Part shown: positions 16,271 to 23,957 of the stretch, one piece after another
How positions within the stretch are numbered: position 1 is the stretch's first letter
Layout: each line of letters begins with the position of its first letter
From: Micromonospora sp. WMMD1155
GTDB taxonomy: Bacteria > Actinomycetota > Actinomycetes > Mycobacteriales > Micromonosporaceae
DNA: 64,000 nucleotides
Assembly: GCF_029581275.1 (NCBI RefSeq)
Contig: NZ_CP120742.1
Coordinates: forward strand, 6,696,501 to 6,760,500
Reading direction: 5' to 3'
Notes under the pieces: generated by a model
The model's input: the letters and a program-made list of their open reading frames with translations, nothing else
Databases searched by the model: none
Told to the model about the DNA's origin: nothing
Translations under genes and position numbers: made by a program

Positions 16271-17368
16271 ATGCCCGGGTGGGCTGGTCGAGGTGGCCGG
16301 CAGCGGCGCGCCTTCGGCGTCGGTGGCGCCCTGCTCGGGATCGCCGTCGTCATGCTGCTGGGCGCCTGGCGCAGCAGCGGCTTCCTCAGCGACCTGCTGC
16401 TCAACCTCGGGGCCAGCGTGGTCCTCGCCGCCATCTCGTACGTCATCTTCGATCCGCTGTTCGAGGAGGCCCGCAAGGCCCGGGTGCAGGAGCACCTGAG
16501 CTTCGACCAGCAGGCCTTCGTGACGAGGTTGCACCGCTCCGGCCGCCGGGTGCGCATCCTCGACACCTGGACGATCCTGCTGGAGCAACGGCACCGCGAG
16601 GAGACCCTGGCCGGGATCCGGGCGGCGCTCGCCAACGGCGCGCAGGTGCAGTTGCTCCTGCTCGACCCGGACTGCACCGCCGCCCAGCAGCGCTCCGAGG
16701 AGCTGGAACGGCAGCGGGTGGACGTACCGCGGCAGATCCGCACCAACCTGCGTCACCTGGCCGCCTTCACCGACGCCCTCGACGGTCGTCTGCGGCGCCG
16801 CCTGCAGGTCCGGCTCTACGACGCCTCGCCGTCGATCCAGCTCTACCAGTGGGACGGCCGGGCGTTGATCTCGTTCTTCCCGATCGGGAAATTGTCGTTC
16901 AACGTCCCGCAGCTGGAAGTCGACATGGACAGCCCGTGGGGCGGGTTCGTGCACGCCCGGTTCGAGGAGTTGTGGGAGCACGAACAGGCCACCCTGAACC
17001 TGGAGCGGTACTGGTCGGTCACGCTCACCCTTCGCCACGACGACTCGGACGTGGTGGAGGTGCGCGTGCCGTACGTGACGGTGGACGGGCAGCACTTCGT
17101 CGACTGCCGTGGGTTCCGGGTGACCGGGCCGCTGACCGTGCGAGCCGTGCTGCCACCCCGCGCGCCCGGGGCCGCCCCGGCCGTGTTCGCGCTGGCGGAG
17201 CCGACCGACGGGGACCAGACGCCGGCTGAGGTCGTGAAACGGCACTTCGACCAGAAGTACGGGCACGACGACGGCGCACGGGCGGCCTATCGGCTGGTGC
17301 CTCCGCCGGGCGTCTCCCGTACCCCGGAACCCCGCTCCGCGACGGCCGGGGACAACCACGGACGGTGA
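16271..17368 (+). CDS. Membrane-anchored PLD-fold-like protein (DUF5919-like)
   Basis: This 365-residue protein starts at ATG 16271 with a GAGGGGGA Shine-Dalgarno site upstream. Two hydrophobic segments near the N-terminus (FGVGGALLGIAVVMLLGAW and LLLNLGASVVLAAISYVIF) anchor it. The cytoplasmic part has alternating segments VRILDTWTILL, VQLLLLDPDC, VRLYDASPSIQLYQWDGRALISF and GGFVHARFEELWEHE. This order resembles the phospholipase-D-like fold of DUF5919 proteins, but no complete HKD motif is visible, so it may be a non-catalytic sensor or effector domain. The C-terminus is proline-rich. Its role is unknown. Confidence 0.65.
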   Translation: MPGWAGRGGRQRRAFGVGGALLGIAVVMLLGAWRSSGFLSDLLLNLGASVVLAAISYVIFDPLFEEARKARVQEHLSFDQQAFVTRLHRSGRRVRILDTWTILLEQRHREETLAGIRAALANGAQVQLLLLDPDCTAAQQRSEELERQRVDVPRQIRTNLRHLAAFTDALDGRLRRRLQVRLYDASPSIQLYQWDGRALISFFPIGKLSFNVPQLEVDMDSPWGGFVHARFEELWEHEQATLNLERYWSVTLTLRHDDSDVVEVRVPYVTVDGQHFVDCRGFRVTGPLTVRAVLPPRAPGAAPAVFALAEPTDGDQTPAEVVKRHFDQKYGHDDGARAAYRLVPPPGVSRTPEPRSATAGDNHGR

Positions 17369-17438
17369 CCCCGGCGGTCCGGTCACGGCCGCGCGCGGAA
17401 CAATGGGGGTTCCGCCCGAACGCCTGGAGGACGTCCGC

Positions 17439-18326
17439 GTGTCACCGGACCTCGCACCGCCACCACAGTCGGCGCAGTTGCGCGCGGACTGCGGGCGCTG
17501 CTTCGGGCTGTGCTGCGTGGTGCCCGCCTTCGCCGCGTCGGCCGACTTCGCCATCGACAAGCCGGCCGGGCAGCCCTGCCCCAACCTGCGCGGGGACCAC
17601 CGGTGCGGCATCCACACCGAGCTGCGCCAGCGTGGCTTCCCCGGCTGTACGGTGTTCGACTGCTTCGGCGCCGGGCAACAGGTCGCGCAGGTCACCTTCG
17701 GCGGGAGGGACTGGCGGGACGCGCCGGAGACGTTGCCCGCCATGGCGGAGGCGTTCGCCGTGCTGCGACCGCTGCACGAACTGCTCTGGTATCTCGACGC
17801 GGCGGTGGCGCTGCACCCGCCGGTCGACCTGCGGGACGCGCTGGAACACGCCCGCGCCGAGACCGCCGCGCTCACCGCTGGTGACGTGGCGCAGCTCCGC
17901 GCGGTGGACGTCGCCGCGCACCGGGCCCGGGTCAACCCTCTGCTGTCGCGGACCAGCGACGTGGCCCGCTCCCCCGGCGGGGCCGACCATCGGGGCGCGC
18001 CCCTGCTCGGCGTCGACCTTCGCCGGGTCGACCTTCGCCGGGCCAACCTGCGTGGGACGCTGCTGATCGGCGCCGACCTCCGCGGGGCCGACCTGGGTCT
18101 CGCCGACGTCACCGGCGCGGACCTGCGCGGGGCCGACCTGCGCGGCGCGGACCTGCGGGGCGCCCTCTTCCTGCACCAGGCTCAACTGGACGCCGCCCGG
18201 GGTGACGCGCGCACCCGCCTGCCGACGACAGTGACCCGACCACCGCACTGGACGGCACTGCCGCTCACCCCGGTCCGCCGGCCGTCGCGGAGCGCCGCTC
18301 CCGCCCGGCGCGGCCGACGCCGCTGA
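17439..18326 (+). CDS. YkgJ-type cysteine-cluster protein fused to pentapeptide repeats
   Basis: This 295-residue protein has two parts. Residues about 14-75 carry a dense cysteine cluster (CGRCFGLCC, then CPNL, HRCGIH, GCTVFDCFG) like the metal or Fe-S binding YkgJ family. After a helical middle, residues about 195-255 form a right-handed pentapeptide-repeat helix with repeated A(D/N)LRG units (about ten). The tail is arginine-rich. I choose GTG 17439, which has GGAGG eight bases upstream, over ATG 17403. Pentapeptide repeats can mimic DNA or act as scaffolds; the function of this fusion is unknown. It is probably monocistronic. Confidence 0.75.
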   Translation: MSPDLAPPPQSAQLRADCGRCFGLCCVVPAFAASADFAIDKPAGQPCPNLRGDHRCGIHTELRQRGFPGCTVFDCFGAGQQVAQVTFGGRDWRDAPETLPAMAEAFAVLRPLHELLWYLDAAVALHPPVDLRDALEHARAETAALTAGDVAQLRAVDVAAHRARVNPLLSRTSDVARSPGGADHRGAPLLGVDLRRVDLRRANLRGTLLIGADLRGADLGLADVTGADLRGADLRGADLRGALFLHQAQLDAARGDARTRLPTTVTRPPHWTALPLTPVRRPSRSAAPARRGRRR

Positions 18327-18402
18327 CACACCGCAAGGTTTCGGTCGGGACGACGCCGGGTAGCCAGCGCCGACGCGGATCGCCATCGACGGGGGGCACG
18401 GC

Positions 18403-18639
18403 GTGGGTTTCCGAAAACGCGACGGTGAGCTGCCGGGCGACCCGCAGCACAGCGAGGACGAGGCCGGCCAGGTGCCGCTGGTGCAGGTCGAGGCGGACAC
18501 CGAGGTCCCGGCTCCGGCCGACACCGACGTGCGCCCGGACATCGTGACCGAGGACAACAGCTCGGGCATGACCGGTGGTTCGTCCGGCAGCAGCGGCGGT
18601 GGGTCCAGCATGCCCGGGCATCCGGACGCGACCCGCTGA
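18403..18639 (+). CDS. Small acidic, disordered hypothetical protein
   Basis: This 78-residue protein is rich in Asp, Glu, Pro, Gly and Ser. It has a short basic start (MGFRKRDGELPG), an acidic middle (VQVEADTEVPAPADTDVRPD) and a Gly/Ser tail (GGSSGSSGGGSSMPGHP). No fold or signal peptide is evident. GTG 18403 follows a G-rich stretch. Codon composition is consistent with coding, and it converges with RNase HI, ending four bases before that gene. Function is unknown, and it could be over-called. Confidence 0.55.
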   Translation: MGFRKRDGELPGDPQHSEDEAGQVPLVQVEADTEVPAPADTDVRPDIVTEDNSSGMTGGSSGSSGGGSSMPGHPDATR

Positions 18640-18642
18640 CGG

Positions 18643-19116
18643 TCAGCGGCCGGCGAACGCGGCCCGCGCCTCGGTCATGCCCTTGTTGGCGAGCCGGTCC
18701 GCCCGCTCGTTCTCCGGGTGGCCGTTGTGTCCCTTGACCCAGAGCCAGGTGACCTGGTGCCGCTCGCAGGCCGCCTCCAGCCGCTGCCACAGGTCGGCGT
18801 TCTTCACCGGCTGCTTGGCGGCGGTCTGCCAACCGTTGCGCTTCCAGGACGCCAGCCAACTGGTGATGCCGTTGCGCACGTACGTGCTGTCGGTGTGCAG
18901 CTCCACGGTGACCGGCCGGTTCAGGCTCTCCAACGCCTGGATGGCCGCCATCAGCTCCATCCGGTTGTTGGTGGTCGGCGTGGCCTCACCACCGAACAAC
19001 TCCCGCTCGTGGTCGCCGTAGCGCAGCAACGCGCCCCAACCGCCCGGCCCGGGGTTGCCACTGCACGCCCCGTCGGTCCAGATCTGCACGCCCCTGCCGG
19101 CCGCCGCGTCCACCAT
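18643..19116 (-). CDS. rnhA: Ribonuclease HI
   Basis: This 157-residue RNase HI degrades RNA in RNA-DNA hybrids. The motif [12 protein letters not shown] contains Asp15, [10 protein letters not shown] gives Glu54, HTDSTYV gives Asp76, and NERADRLAN gives Asp140; WVKGHNGH supplies the flexible His. The catalytic DEDD set is therefore complete. I take ATG 19116: a TAGGTT hexamer ends seven bases before it, as in leaderless actinobacterial promoters, although TTG 19125 is also in frame. There is no fused acid-phosphatase domain. Confidence 0.93.
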   Translation of the reverse strand: MVDAAAGRGVQIWTDGACSGNPGPGGWGALLRYGDHERELFGGEATPTTNNRMELMAAIQALESLNRPVTVELHTDSTYVRNGITSWLASWKRNGWQTAAKQPVKNADLWQRLEAACERHQVTWLWVKGHNGHPENERADRLANKGMTEARAAFAGR

Positions 19117-19306
19117 GCCCGGCAACCTACCGCGCGGTGACGTGCTCCTCCCGGCCCGGGGGCCGGGCTACGCCGCCACCGTGAGGGCGGATGCGCCCAC
19201 CAGCACATCGACACCGCAGTCAGCCAACGCTGATGGCGAGCGTCTTCCGCTGCGCCCGCGCTGCCGGCCGGTGGGGTGCACCGAGCTGCGGTGGGTGCGC
19301 AGCCCG

Positions 19307-20551
19307 CTAAGCGCCGGGCTCCGCGCCGACCACGGCGGGCGGGACGGCCGGGGCGGGTCGGGTGGGCCGCAGCCGGTCGCGGACGCGGTGCGCCGCGTCG
19401 CCCGCGGTGGCGGCGATCATCGGCAACAGCCGGGTGGAGTTCATGATGGCGACCTCCTCGGCCGGTGTGGTCGCCCCGTCGAGGAAGCGCAGCACCCGCT
19501 CGGCGGGGTTGCGGTCGAAGAGCCGGTCGAAGAAGTCCGGGCCGCCGACGCCGCCCCGGTCCAGCGCCCGCAGCGCCACCGCGTCCATCCAGCGGTGTCG
19601 ACGGGGGTACGCCGCCTGGGGCACCGGCGGTCGCCCCGCCGCGAGGGCGCGGGCCACCTGGTCGGCCTGGCGGTACATGGCGGAGAAGGTGAAGCCGGTG
19701 GAGGGTCGGGTCGCGCCGCCGGCCGTACCGAGTCGGATCACCCGGGGCGAGGGCCGGGCCGGAAACGGCGCGTCGGTCATCGGGATCACCCCGTTCTCCA
19801 CCTCGCGTACCCGCAGTCCGGCCGGGTCCAGCCCGAGCAGGTCCCGGTAGCCGGCCAGCGCCGCGTCGTACCCGGCGTCGGTGAGCAGGTCGGGCGAGAA
19901 TTCGGTGTACTCGACCAGGGCGTAGCGGTCGCTCACCGGCAGTACGTACCCGAAGGAGACACCCCGGGGCGGTTGCGGGGTGCGGAAGTCCATCAGTACC
20001 GCGCGGGCCGGGTCGAAGACGGGACGGTCGGCCTCCAGCCACCAGCCGCGGAAGTGCTGCAGCCAGGTGGTCCGCCCGGCGCGCACCGGTGGGCGGGGCC
20101 GTGAGTCGAGCACCCATCCGGCCCGTACGGTCTGCCCGTCGCCGGTTCGTACCCGCACCCGTGTGCCGTCGTCGGTCACCGTGTCGGCGGGCGCGACGAT
20201 CCGGGTGGCGTCGAGCCGGCGTTCGGCTGCGGCAGCCCGGTCGTAGACCGGGCCGGAGCGGAGCATGGCGTACCGCAGGGGGGTAAGGTCCAGGACGCGG
20301 CGTCGCGCCGCGGTCGCCACCTCGACCTGCTGCCAGCTCGCGCTGAGCAACGGGTCGAGGTCGGTGCCCGGGTGGCCCCAGAACGCCCAGGTGCGGTCCT
20401 GACCGCGTCGGCGGACCGGGTCGACGACGGCGATGCGCAGGTCGTGGACGCCGTGCCGGTCCAGCGCGGCGAGCAGCAGGGACGCCGCTCCGCCACCGCC
20501 GAGCAGTGCGAGGTCGACGTCCAGCGGCGCGGATTCGGTCACCCGCCCCAC
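19307..20551 (-). CDS. crtY: Lycopene beta-cyclase (CrtY type)
   Basis: This 414-residue FAD-dependent lycopene cyclase forms beta rings at the ends of lycopene. The N-terminal dinucleotide motif is LALLGGGGAASLLLAAL, followed by WAFWGHPG, then PLRYAMLRSGPV, a GWWLEADRPVFD segment and VSFGYVLPVSDRYALVEYTEFS, and later GTAGGATRPSTGFTF; these are characteristic of bacterial CrtY proteins. The start is GTG 20551 or GTG 20542. No crtE, crtB or crtI gene is in the window, so the rest of the pathway must lie elsewhere. It is divergent from the ArsR-SRPBCC gene. Confidence 0.9.
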   Translation of the reverse strand: MGRVTESAPLDVDLALLGGGGAASLLLAALDRHGVHDLRIAVVDPVRRRGQDRTWAFWGHPGTDLDPLLSASWQQVEVATAARRRVLDLTPLRYAMLRSGPVYDRAAAAERRLDATRIVAPADTVTDDGTRVRVRTGDGQTVRAGWVLDSRPRPPVRAGRTTWLQHFRGWWLEADRPVFDPARAVLMDFRTPQPPRGVSFGYVLPVSDRYALVEYTEFSPDLLTDAGYDAALAGYRDLLGLDPAGLRVREVENGVIPMTDAPFPARPSPRVIRLGTAGGATRPSTGFTFSAMYRQADQVARALAAGRPPVPQAAYPRRHRWMDAVALRALDRGGVGGPDFFDRLFDRNPAERVLRFLDGATTPAEEVAIMNSTRLLPMIAATAGDAAHRVRDRLRPTRPAPAVPPAVVGAEPGA

Positions 20552-20608
20552 GCTGCCACACCGACGCGCGGCCGGTCACGCCGCTCCGGCCGGCGCGCGG
20601 TGCGACGC

Positions 20609-20660
20609 TTGACGAGCAACCATCCGGTTGCCTATCGTCATTGGCAACCAGACGGTTGCC
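20609..20660 (+). promoter_or_regulatory. Promoter with two nested GGTTGC-type operators
   Basis: A promoter reads TTGACG (20609-20614), an 18-base spacer and TATCGT (20633-20638). The spacer contains a perfect inverted repeat GCAACC-N4-GGTTGC (20616-20631). A second, longer copy, GGCAACC-N4-GGTTGCC, lies at 20643-20660 around the expected transcript start. The centres are 28 bases apart. The Shine-Dalgarno GGGAGG (20665-20670) and GTG 20675 follow. Two matched operators that block the promoter suggest autorepression by the ArsR domain encoded next (inference). Confidence 0.75.
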
Positions 20661-20674
20661 TGTTGGGAGGGTCA

Positions 20675-21502
20675 GTGGACGAGGTGTTCCGAGCACTGGC
20701 CGACCCGAGCAGGCGCCGACTCCTGGACCGGCTCAACGCGCGCAACGGCCAGACCCTGCGGGAGCTGTGCGACGGACTGGCGACGACCCGGCAGGCCGTC
20801 AGCAAGCACCTCTCGATCCTGGAGGCGGCCGATCTCGTCACGAGCGTGCGGCGGGGCCGGGAGAAGGTGCACTACCTCAACGCCGCCCCGATCAACGCCA
20901 TCGCCGACCGGTGGCTCAGCCGCTACGACCGCGAGCGCGCCGCCGCCCTCGCCGACCTGACCAGCGCATTGGAGCGACAGCCCATGGAGAGCCCGACCTT
21001 CGCCTACACGACGTACGTCACCACCACCCCAGAGCGGCTGTGGGCCGCGCTCACCGAACCGGCGTTCACCCGTCGCTACTGGGGTGGGGTCGCGCTGGTG
21101 TCCGACTGGCAGGTCGGCTCGCCGGTGCTGTGGCAGGACGCGCCCGGGGACGAGCCCCGCGACCTCGGCCAACGGGTGCTGGCCGCGGAGCCGTACCGCC
21201 TGCTCTCCTACAGCTGGCACGGCTTCCAACCCGAGCACGCCGAGCATTTCGGCTGGTCCGACGAGGAGCTGGCCGCCCGACTCGGCGAGCGCCGGTCGAC
21301 GGTGACGTTCGAGATCGAGCCGCACGGCCCGGCGGCCGTCCGGTTGACCGTGATCCATGACGACTTCTCCCCGGACAGCGAGATGCACCGGGCGATCAGC
21401 GGCCAGCTCGACGGCAGCGGAGGCTGGCCGGAGCTGCTGGCCGGCCTCAAGACCCTCCTCGAGACCGGCGAACCGATGCCCGAGCCGACCCCGTCCGGCT
21501 GA
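20675..21502 (+). CDS. ArsR-family regulator fused to SRPBCC (AHSA1) domain
   Basis: This 275-residue fusion has a winged HTH at about 1-100 (VFRALADPSRRRLLDRLN, ELCDGLATTRQAVSKHLSILEAADLV, VRRGREKVHYLN). A SRPBCC/AHSA1 domain follows at about 110-270 (YTTYVTTTPERLWAALTEPAFTRRYWGG, ending with GGWPELLAGLKTLLETGEP). In most genomes these are two overlapping genes; here the frame is continuous. No metal-binding cysteines are visible in the HTH, so a hydrophobic ligand in the SRPBCC pocket is the likelier effector. GTG 20675 has GGGAGG four bases upstream. It should bind the paired operators in front of it. Confidence 0.87.
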   Translation: MDEVFRALADPSRRRLLDRLNARNGQTLRELCDGLATTRQAVSKHLSILEAADLVTSVRRGREKVHYLNAAPINAIADRWLSRYDRERAAALADLTSALERQPMESPTFAYTTYVTTTPERLWAALTEPAFTRRYWGGVALVSDWQVGSPVLWQDAPGDEPRDLGQRVLAAEPYRLLSYSWHGFQPEHAEHFGWSDEELAARLGERRSTVTFEIEPHGPAAVRLTVIHDDFSPDSEMHRAISGQLDGSGGWPELLAGLKTLLETGEPMPEPTPSG

Positions 21503-21631
21503 CCGGACGCCCAGCCGGCGTATTTCTGTAGATACCTCGCCATCGGCCCAGCCGCGACAGCCCGCAGCTCTCCCCGCCTTCGGGTGGACACGTGACGGCA
21601 ACGAGGAATTCTCATTTTCACCTGATCGTGG

Positions 21632-21654
21632 GCCCAACCCACCTAGTGTTGGGC
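21632..21654. promoter_or_regulatory. Stem-loop in the leader of the cell-surface protein gene
   Basis: GCCCAAC (21632-21638) and GTTGGGC (21648-21654) form a 7-base perfect stem with a 9-base loop, about 80 bases before ATG 21734. The flanking DNA is AT-richer than its surroundings (GGAATTCTCATTTTCACC). It may be a leader hairpin or an operator; nothing in the sequence decides which. Confidence 0.35.
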
Positions 21655-21733
21655 ACACCGGTGCTAGTCACGGAGTTGGCCACCCGAACGACGTCCCACG
21701 CAGTCAGCGGACGAAAAGTGAGGGAAGACGCGT

Positions 21734-22219
21734 ATGAAGGTCTCAACAGCACTCTGCTCGGCGGCGCTCGGCGTGGGCCTCGGCACACTCCTGCTGCCAG
21801 GCGCCGCACTGGCCGACACCACGGTGTCACCGGCCACCACCCCGGTCGGAGGGACCGTCGTGCTCACCGCGACGACCTGCAACCCGAAGTCGGGTGACGC
21901 CCTGTTCCGGGTCACCGGCCCGAACCGTGACCAGAACGTCAGGTCCACGACGGCCGCCGCCGGCGGCGGACTGAGCGCCGAACTCTTCACCGCCGGGTTC
22001 ACCCTGGGCACGTACACGGTGACGGCGACCTGCGGCGACGGCAGTTCGGCAGGCAGCGCGACGTTCACCGTCACCCCGATCGGCGGCGCGCCCGCCGGCT
22101 CCGGCGGCGACAGCCGCGACAACGGCGCTCTGGCCGCCGGAGGCACGCTTCTCGGCACCGCCCTGGCCGGCGCGGTGATCCTGATCCGCCGGCGTCGCCC
22201 GGTGTCCACTGTCGCCTGA
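21734..22219 (+). CDS. Secreted, C-terminally membrane-anchored surface protein
   Basis: This 161-residue protein has a Sec signal peptide (MKVSTALCSAALGVGLG, cleavage after GAALA) and an Ig-like beta domain (TTVSPATTPVGGTVVLTATTC to TYTVTATCGD with one Cys pair). A Gly/Ser linker, a hydrophobic helix (GALAAGGTLLGTALAGAVILI) and a basic tail RRRRP follow. The C-terminus looks like a cell-wall sorting signal, but no LPXTG or LAXTG is present before the helix. A sortase gene lies 86 bases downstream, so it is the natural candidate substrate. The start is ATG 21734. Confidence 0.8.
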   Translation: MKVSTALCSAALGVGLGTLLLPGAALADTTVSPATTPVGGTVVLTATTCNPKSGDALFRVTGPNRDQNVRSTTAAAGGGLSAELFTAGFTLGTYTVTATCGDGSSAGSATFTVTPIGGAPAGSGGDSRDNGALAAGGTLLGTALAGAVILIRRRRPVSTVA

Positions 22220-22249
22220 CCGGCGGCTGTTCCATCCCTGAGGACGGGT

Positions 22250-22276
22250 GCCCGCGCCGGTGACACCGGCGCGGGC
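22250..22276 (+). terminator. Perfect hairpin between surface protein and sortase genes
   Basis: GCCCGCGCCGGT (22250-22261) and ACCGGCGCGGGC (22265-22276) form a 12-base perfect stem with a GAC loop. There is no U-tract. It lies in the gap before the sortase and may act as a partial terminator that lowers sortase expression relative to the surface protein (inference). Confidence 0.6.
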
Positions 22277-22305
22277 ATCCCGACGACCCCTACGGAGGTG
22301 CCCAC

Positions 22306-22917
22306 GTGTGGTCGCGGCGGACCCTGCCGGCGGTGGTCGCCCTGCTCGCCGTGAGCGGGCTGGGGCTGATCACGGTGGGCCTCACCGCCGACCCGGCCGC
22401 GCCGCCCCGACCACCGGCCGACGCGCCGAGGCGTACCGAACCGGCACCCGACCTGGTGCCGCTCCACCGCGCCGCGCCGGTCCGGGTGCAGATCACCACC
22501 ATCGGTGTACGCGCGGAGGTCGTCCCGGTCGGTGCCGACGCCGCCGGGGTGCTGGAGGTGCCGCCGCTGGATCGGCCCACCCTCGCCGGCTGGTACCGGC
22601 ACGGGGTGAGCCCCGGCGAGACCGGCAACGCGGTCCTGGTCGGCCACGTCGACTCACCGGCCGGGCCGGCGGTCTTCTTCGACCTCGGGCGGCTCCGTGC
22701 CGGCGAGCAGATCCAGGTCACCCGCGCCGACGCGCAGGTCGCCACGTTCACCGTCGACGACGTGCGGGCGTACCCCAAGGACCGCTTCCCGACCGCGCTG
22801 GTCTACGGCCCGGCGGACGTCGCCGGACTGCGCCTGATCACCTGCGGCGGCCGGTTCGACGCCACCACCGGCAACTACGTCGACAACGTGGTCGTCTTCG
22901 CCACCCGCACCGCCTGA
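22306..22917 (+). CDS. Sortase, class F-like
   Basis: This 203-residue sortase has an N-terminal membrane anchor (LPAVVALLAVSGLGLITVGL), a proline-rich stalk and a catalytic domain. The catalytic His is His114 in VGHVDS and the Cys is Cys180 in LITCGG. The catalytic Arg is not placed with certainty; Arg183 in CGGRFD is one candidate, while the usual late position reads NYVDNVVV. GTG 22306 has GGAGG seven bases upstream. Sortases cut a sorting motif and attach proteins to the wall. The upstream neighbour resembles a substrate but lacks a standard motif. Confidence 0.85.
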   Translation: MWSRRTLPAVVALLAVSGLGLITVGLTADPAAPPRPPADAPRRTEPAPDLVPLHRAAPVRVQITTIGVRAEVVPVGADAAGVLEVPPLDRPTLAGWYRHGVSPGETGNAVLVGHVDSPAGPAVFFDLGRLRAGEQIQVTRADAQVATFTVDDVRAYPKDRFPTALVYGPADVAGLRLITCGGRFDATTGNYVDNVVVFATRTA

Positions 22918-23012
22918 GCCGCGCCCCGCTGTCGGACGCCGGATCGTGCTCGGCAGAATGCGGTGGCACCATCCCTGATCGAGGCGGTGCGTCGGCGACG
23001 GGGAGGCACACG

Positions 23013-23129
23013 GTGGACCAGCGAGCGGTACGGGACCGGGCCGGTCGAGGCGTACGCGCCCTGGCCCGTCGACTGCTCGGCCGGGTCGAGGGCGACGTCC
23101 CGAGCCCTCGCCGCTCCGGCTGGCTGTGA
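23013..23129 (+). CDS. Possible 38-residue basic protein
   Basis: GTG 23013 has a strong GGGGAGG site six bases upstream and opens a 38-codon frame (VDQRAVRDRAGRGVRALARRLLGRV and more). It is arginine-rich and probably forms one amphipathic helix. It ends 12 bases before the convergent MBL gene. There is no homology I can name. The good ribosome site and free position support it, but chance is possible. Confidence 0.35.
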   Translation: MDQRAVRDRAGRGVRALARRLLGRVEGDVPSPRRSGWL

Positions 23130-23140
23130 GGCCGCTCGTT

Positions 23141-23851
23141 TCAGCGGTGCGCGGAGAGGAAGGCGCGAATGCGGTCACGGGGGTTGTCGGTCAGCTCCGG
23201 ACCGTGGGTGAAGGCCGCGAGGTCGTACTCCAACTCGCCGAACACGTGGGCGGTCTGCTGGGTCATCGTGAAGTTGCTGCACAGCACCTTCGGCGAGTAG
23301 CGGACGCCGAGAATGTTGAACAGCGCGTCCCCGGTGATCAACAGTCGGGTCGGCTCGTGCAGCAACGACACGTGACCCGGAGAGTGGCCGGGAGTGTGCA
23401 CCACCCGCAGGCCCCCGCCGACGTCGAGCACGTCGCCGTCGGCCAGCGGCTGCGCCACCCGCACCGCCGGGAACCGCCCTTTGTTGAACCGGGCGAAGAG
23501 CCGACCACCGGTCACCGTCGGGTCGCTGACCGGGGAGCGGCCCTCCTCGGCGTACGGAACGTCGCCAACGTGCGCCGCCACCGGGGCACCCGTGCGCCGC
23601 GACATCTCCGCCGCGCCGCCCGCGTGGTCGGGGTGTGCGTGGGTGAGCACGATCCGGGTGACGTCGGCCGGCACCTTGCCGATCGCCGCCAGCCCGCGCA
23701 CGATCCGGGCCGGCGCCTTGGTCAGCCCGCAGTCGATCAGCGTGACGCTGCCGTCGCCGTCGACGAACGCGTACGAGTTGACTGCCGAGCGCCCCTGGGT
23801 GGGGATGCGCCAGACGTTCGGGGCGAGCGGCACGGCGGGCGATCGTGTCAT
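23141..23851 (-). CDS. MBL-fold metallo-hydrolase
   Basis: This 236-residue metallo-beta-lactamase fold enzyme has the motif THAHPDHAGG, then HTPGHSPGHVS, GDALFN and a final FTHGPEL, the usual His/Asp metal ligands in order. It begins PNVWRIPTQGRSAVNSYAFVDGDGSVTLIDCGL, typical of the glyoxalase II-like group. The start is ATG 23851. No second domain is present. The substrate is unknown; thioester, lactone or similar hydrolysis is possible. It is divergent from the YchJ gene with about 100 bases between. Confidence 0.85.
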   Translation of the reverse strand: MTRSPAVPLAPNVWRIPTQGRSAVNSYAFVDGDGSVTLIDCGLTKAPARIVRGLAAIGKVPADVTRIVLTHAHPDHAGGAAEMSRRTGAPVAAHVGDVPYAEEGRSPVSDPTVTGGRLFARFNKGRFPAVRVAQPLADGDVLDVGGGLRVVHTPGHSPGHVSLLHEPTRLLITGDALFNILGVRYSPKVLCSNFTMTQQTAHVFGELEYDLAAFTHGPELTDNPRDRIRAFLSAHR

Positions 23852-23957
23852 GCCGCGAGTCTAGGGACGATCGTCAACCGGCCCGGGTCACCGTCGGGCG
23901 GTGCGGCCGGTACGGCAGGATGGCGAGGTGGGTAGGGCACGCCGACGGGCGGACACG

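Noticed and set aside
15353..18112. A 919-residue minus-strand frame covering the MBL hydrolase and two plus-strand genes
   Set aside because: Only its last 200 codons form a recognisable protein (MBL hydrolase from GTG 15955). The rest is Arg/Ser-rich antisense of good plus-strand genes.
18120..18170. Tandem GACCTGCGCGGGGCC-like DNA repeats, considered as an intergenic repeat
   Set aside because: They are the coding repeats of the pentapeptide domain.
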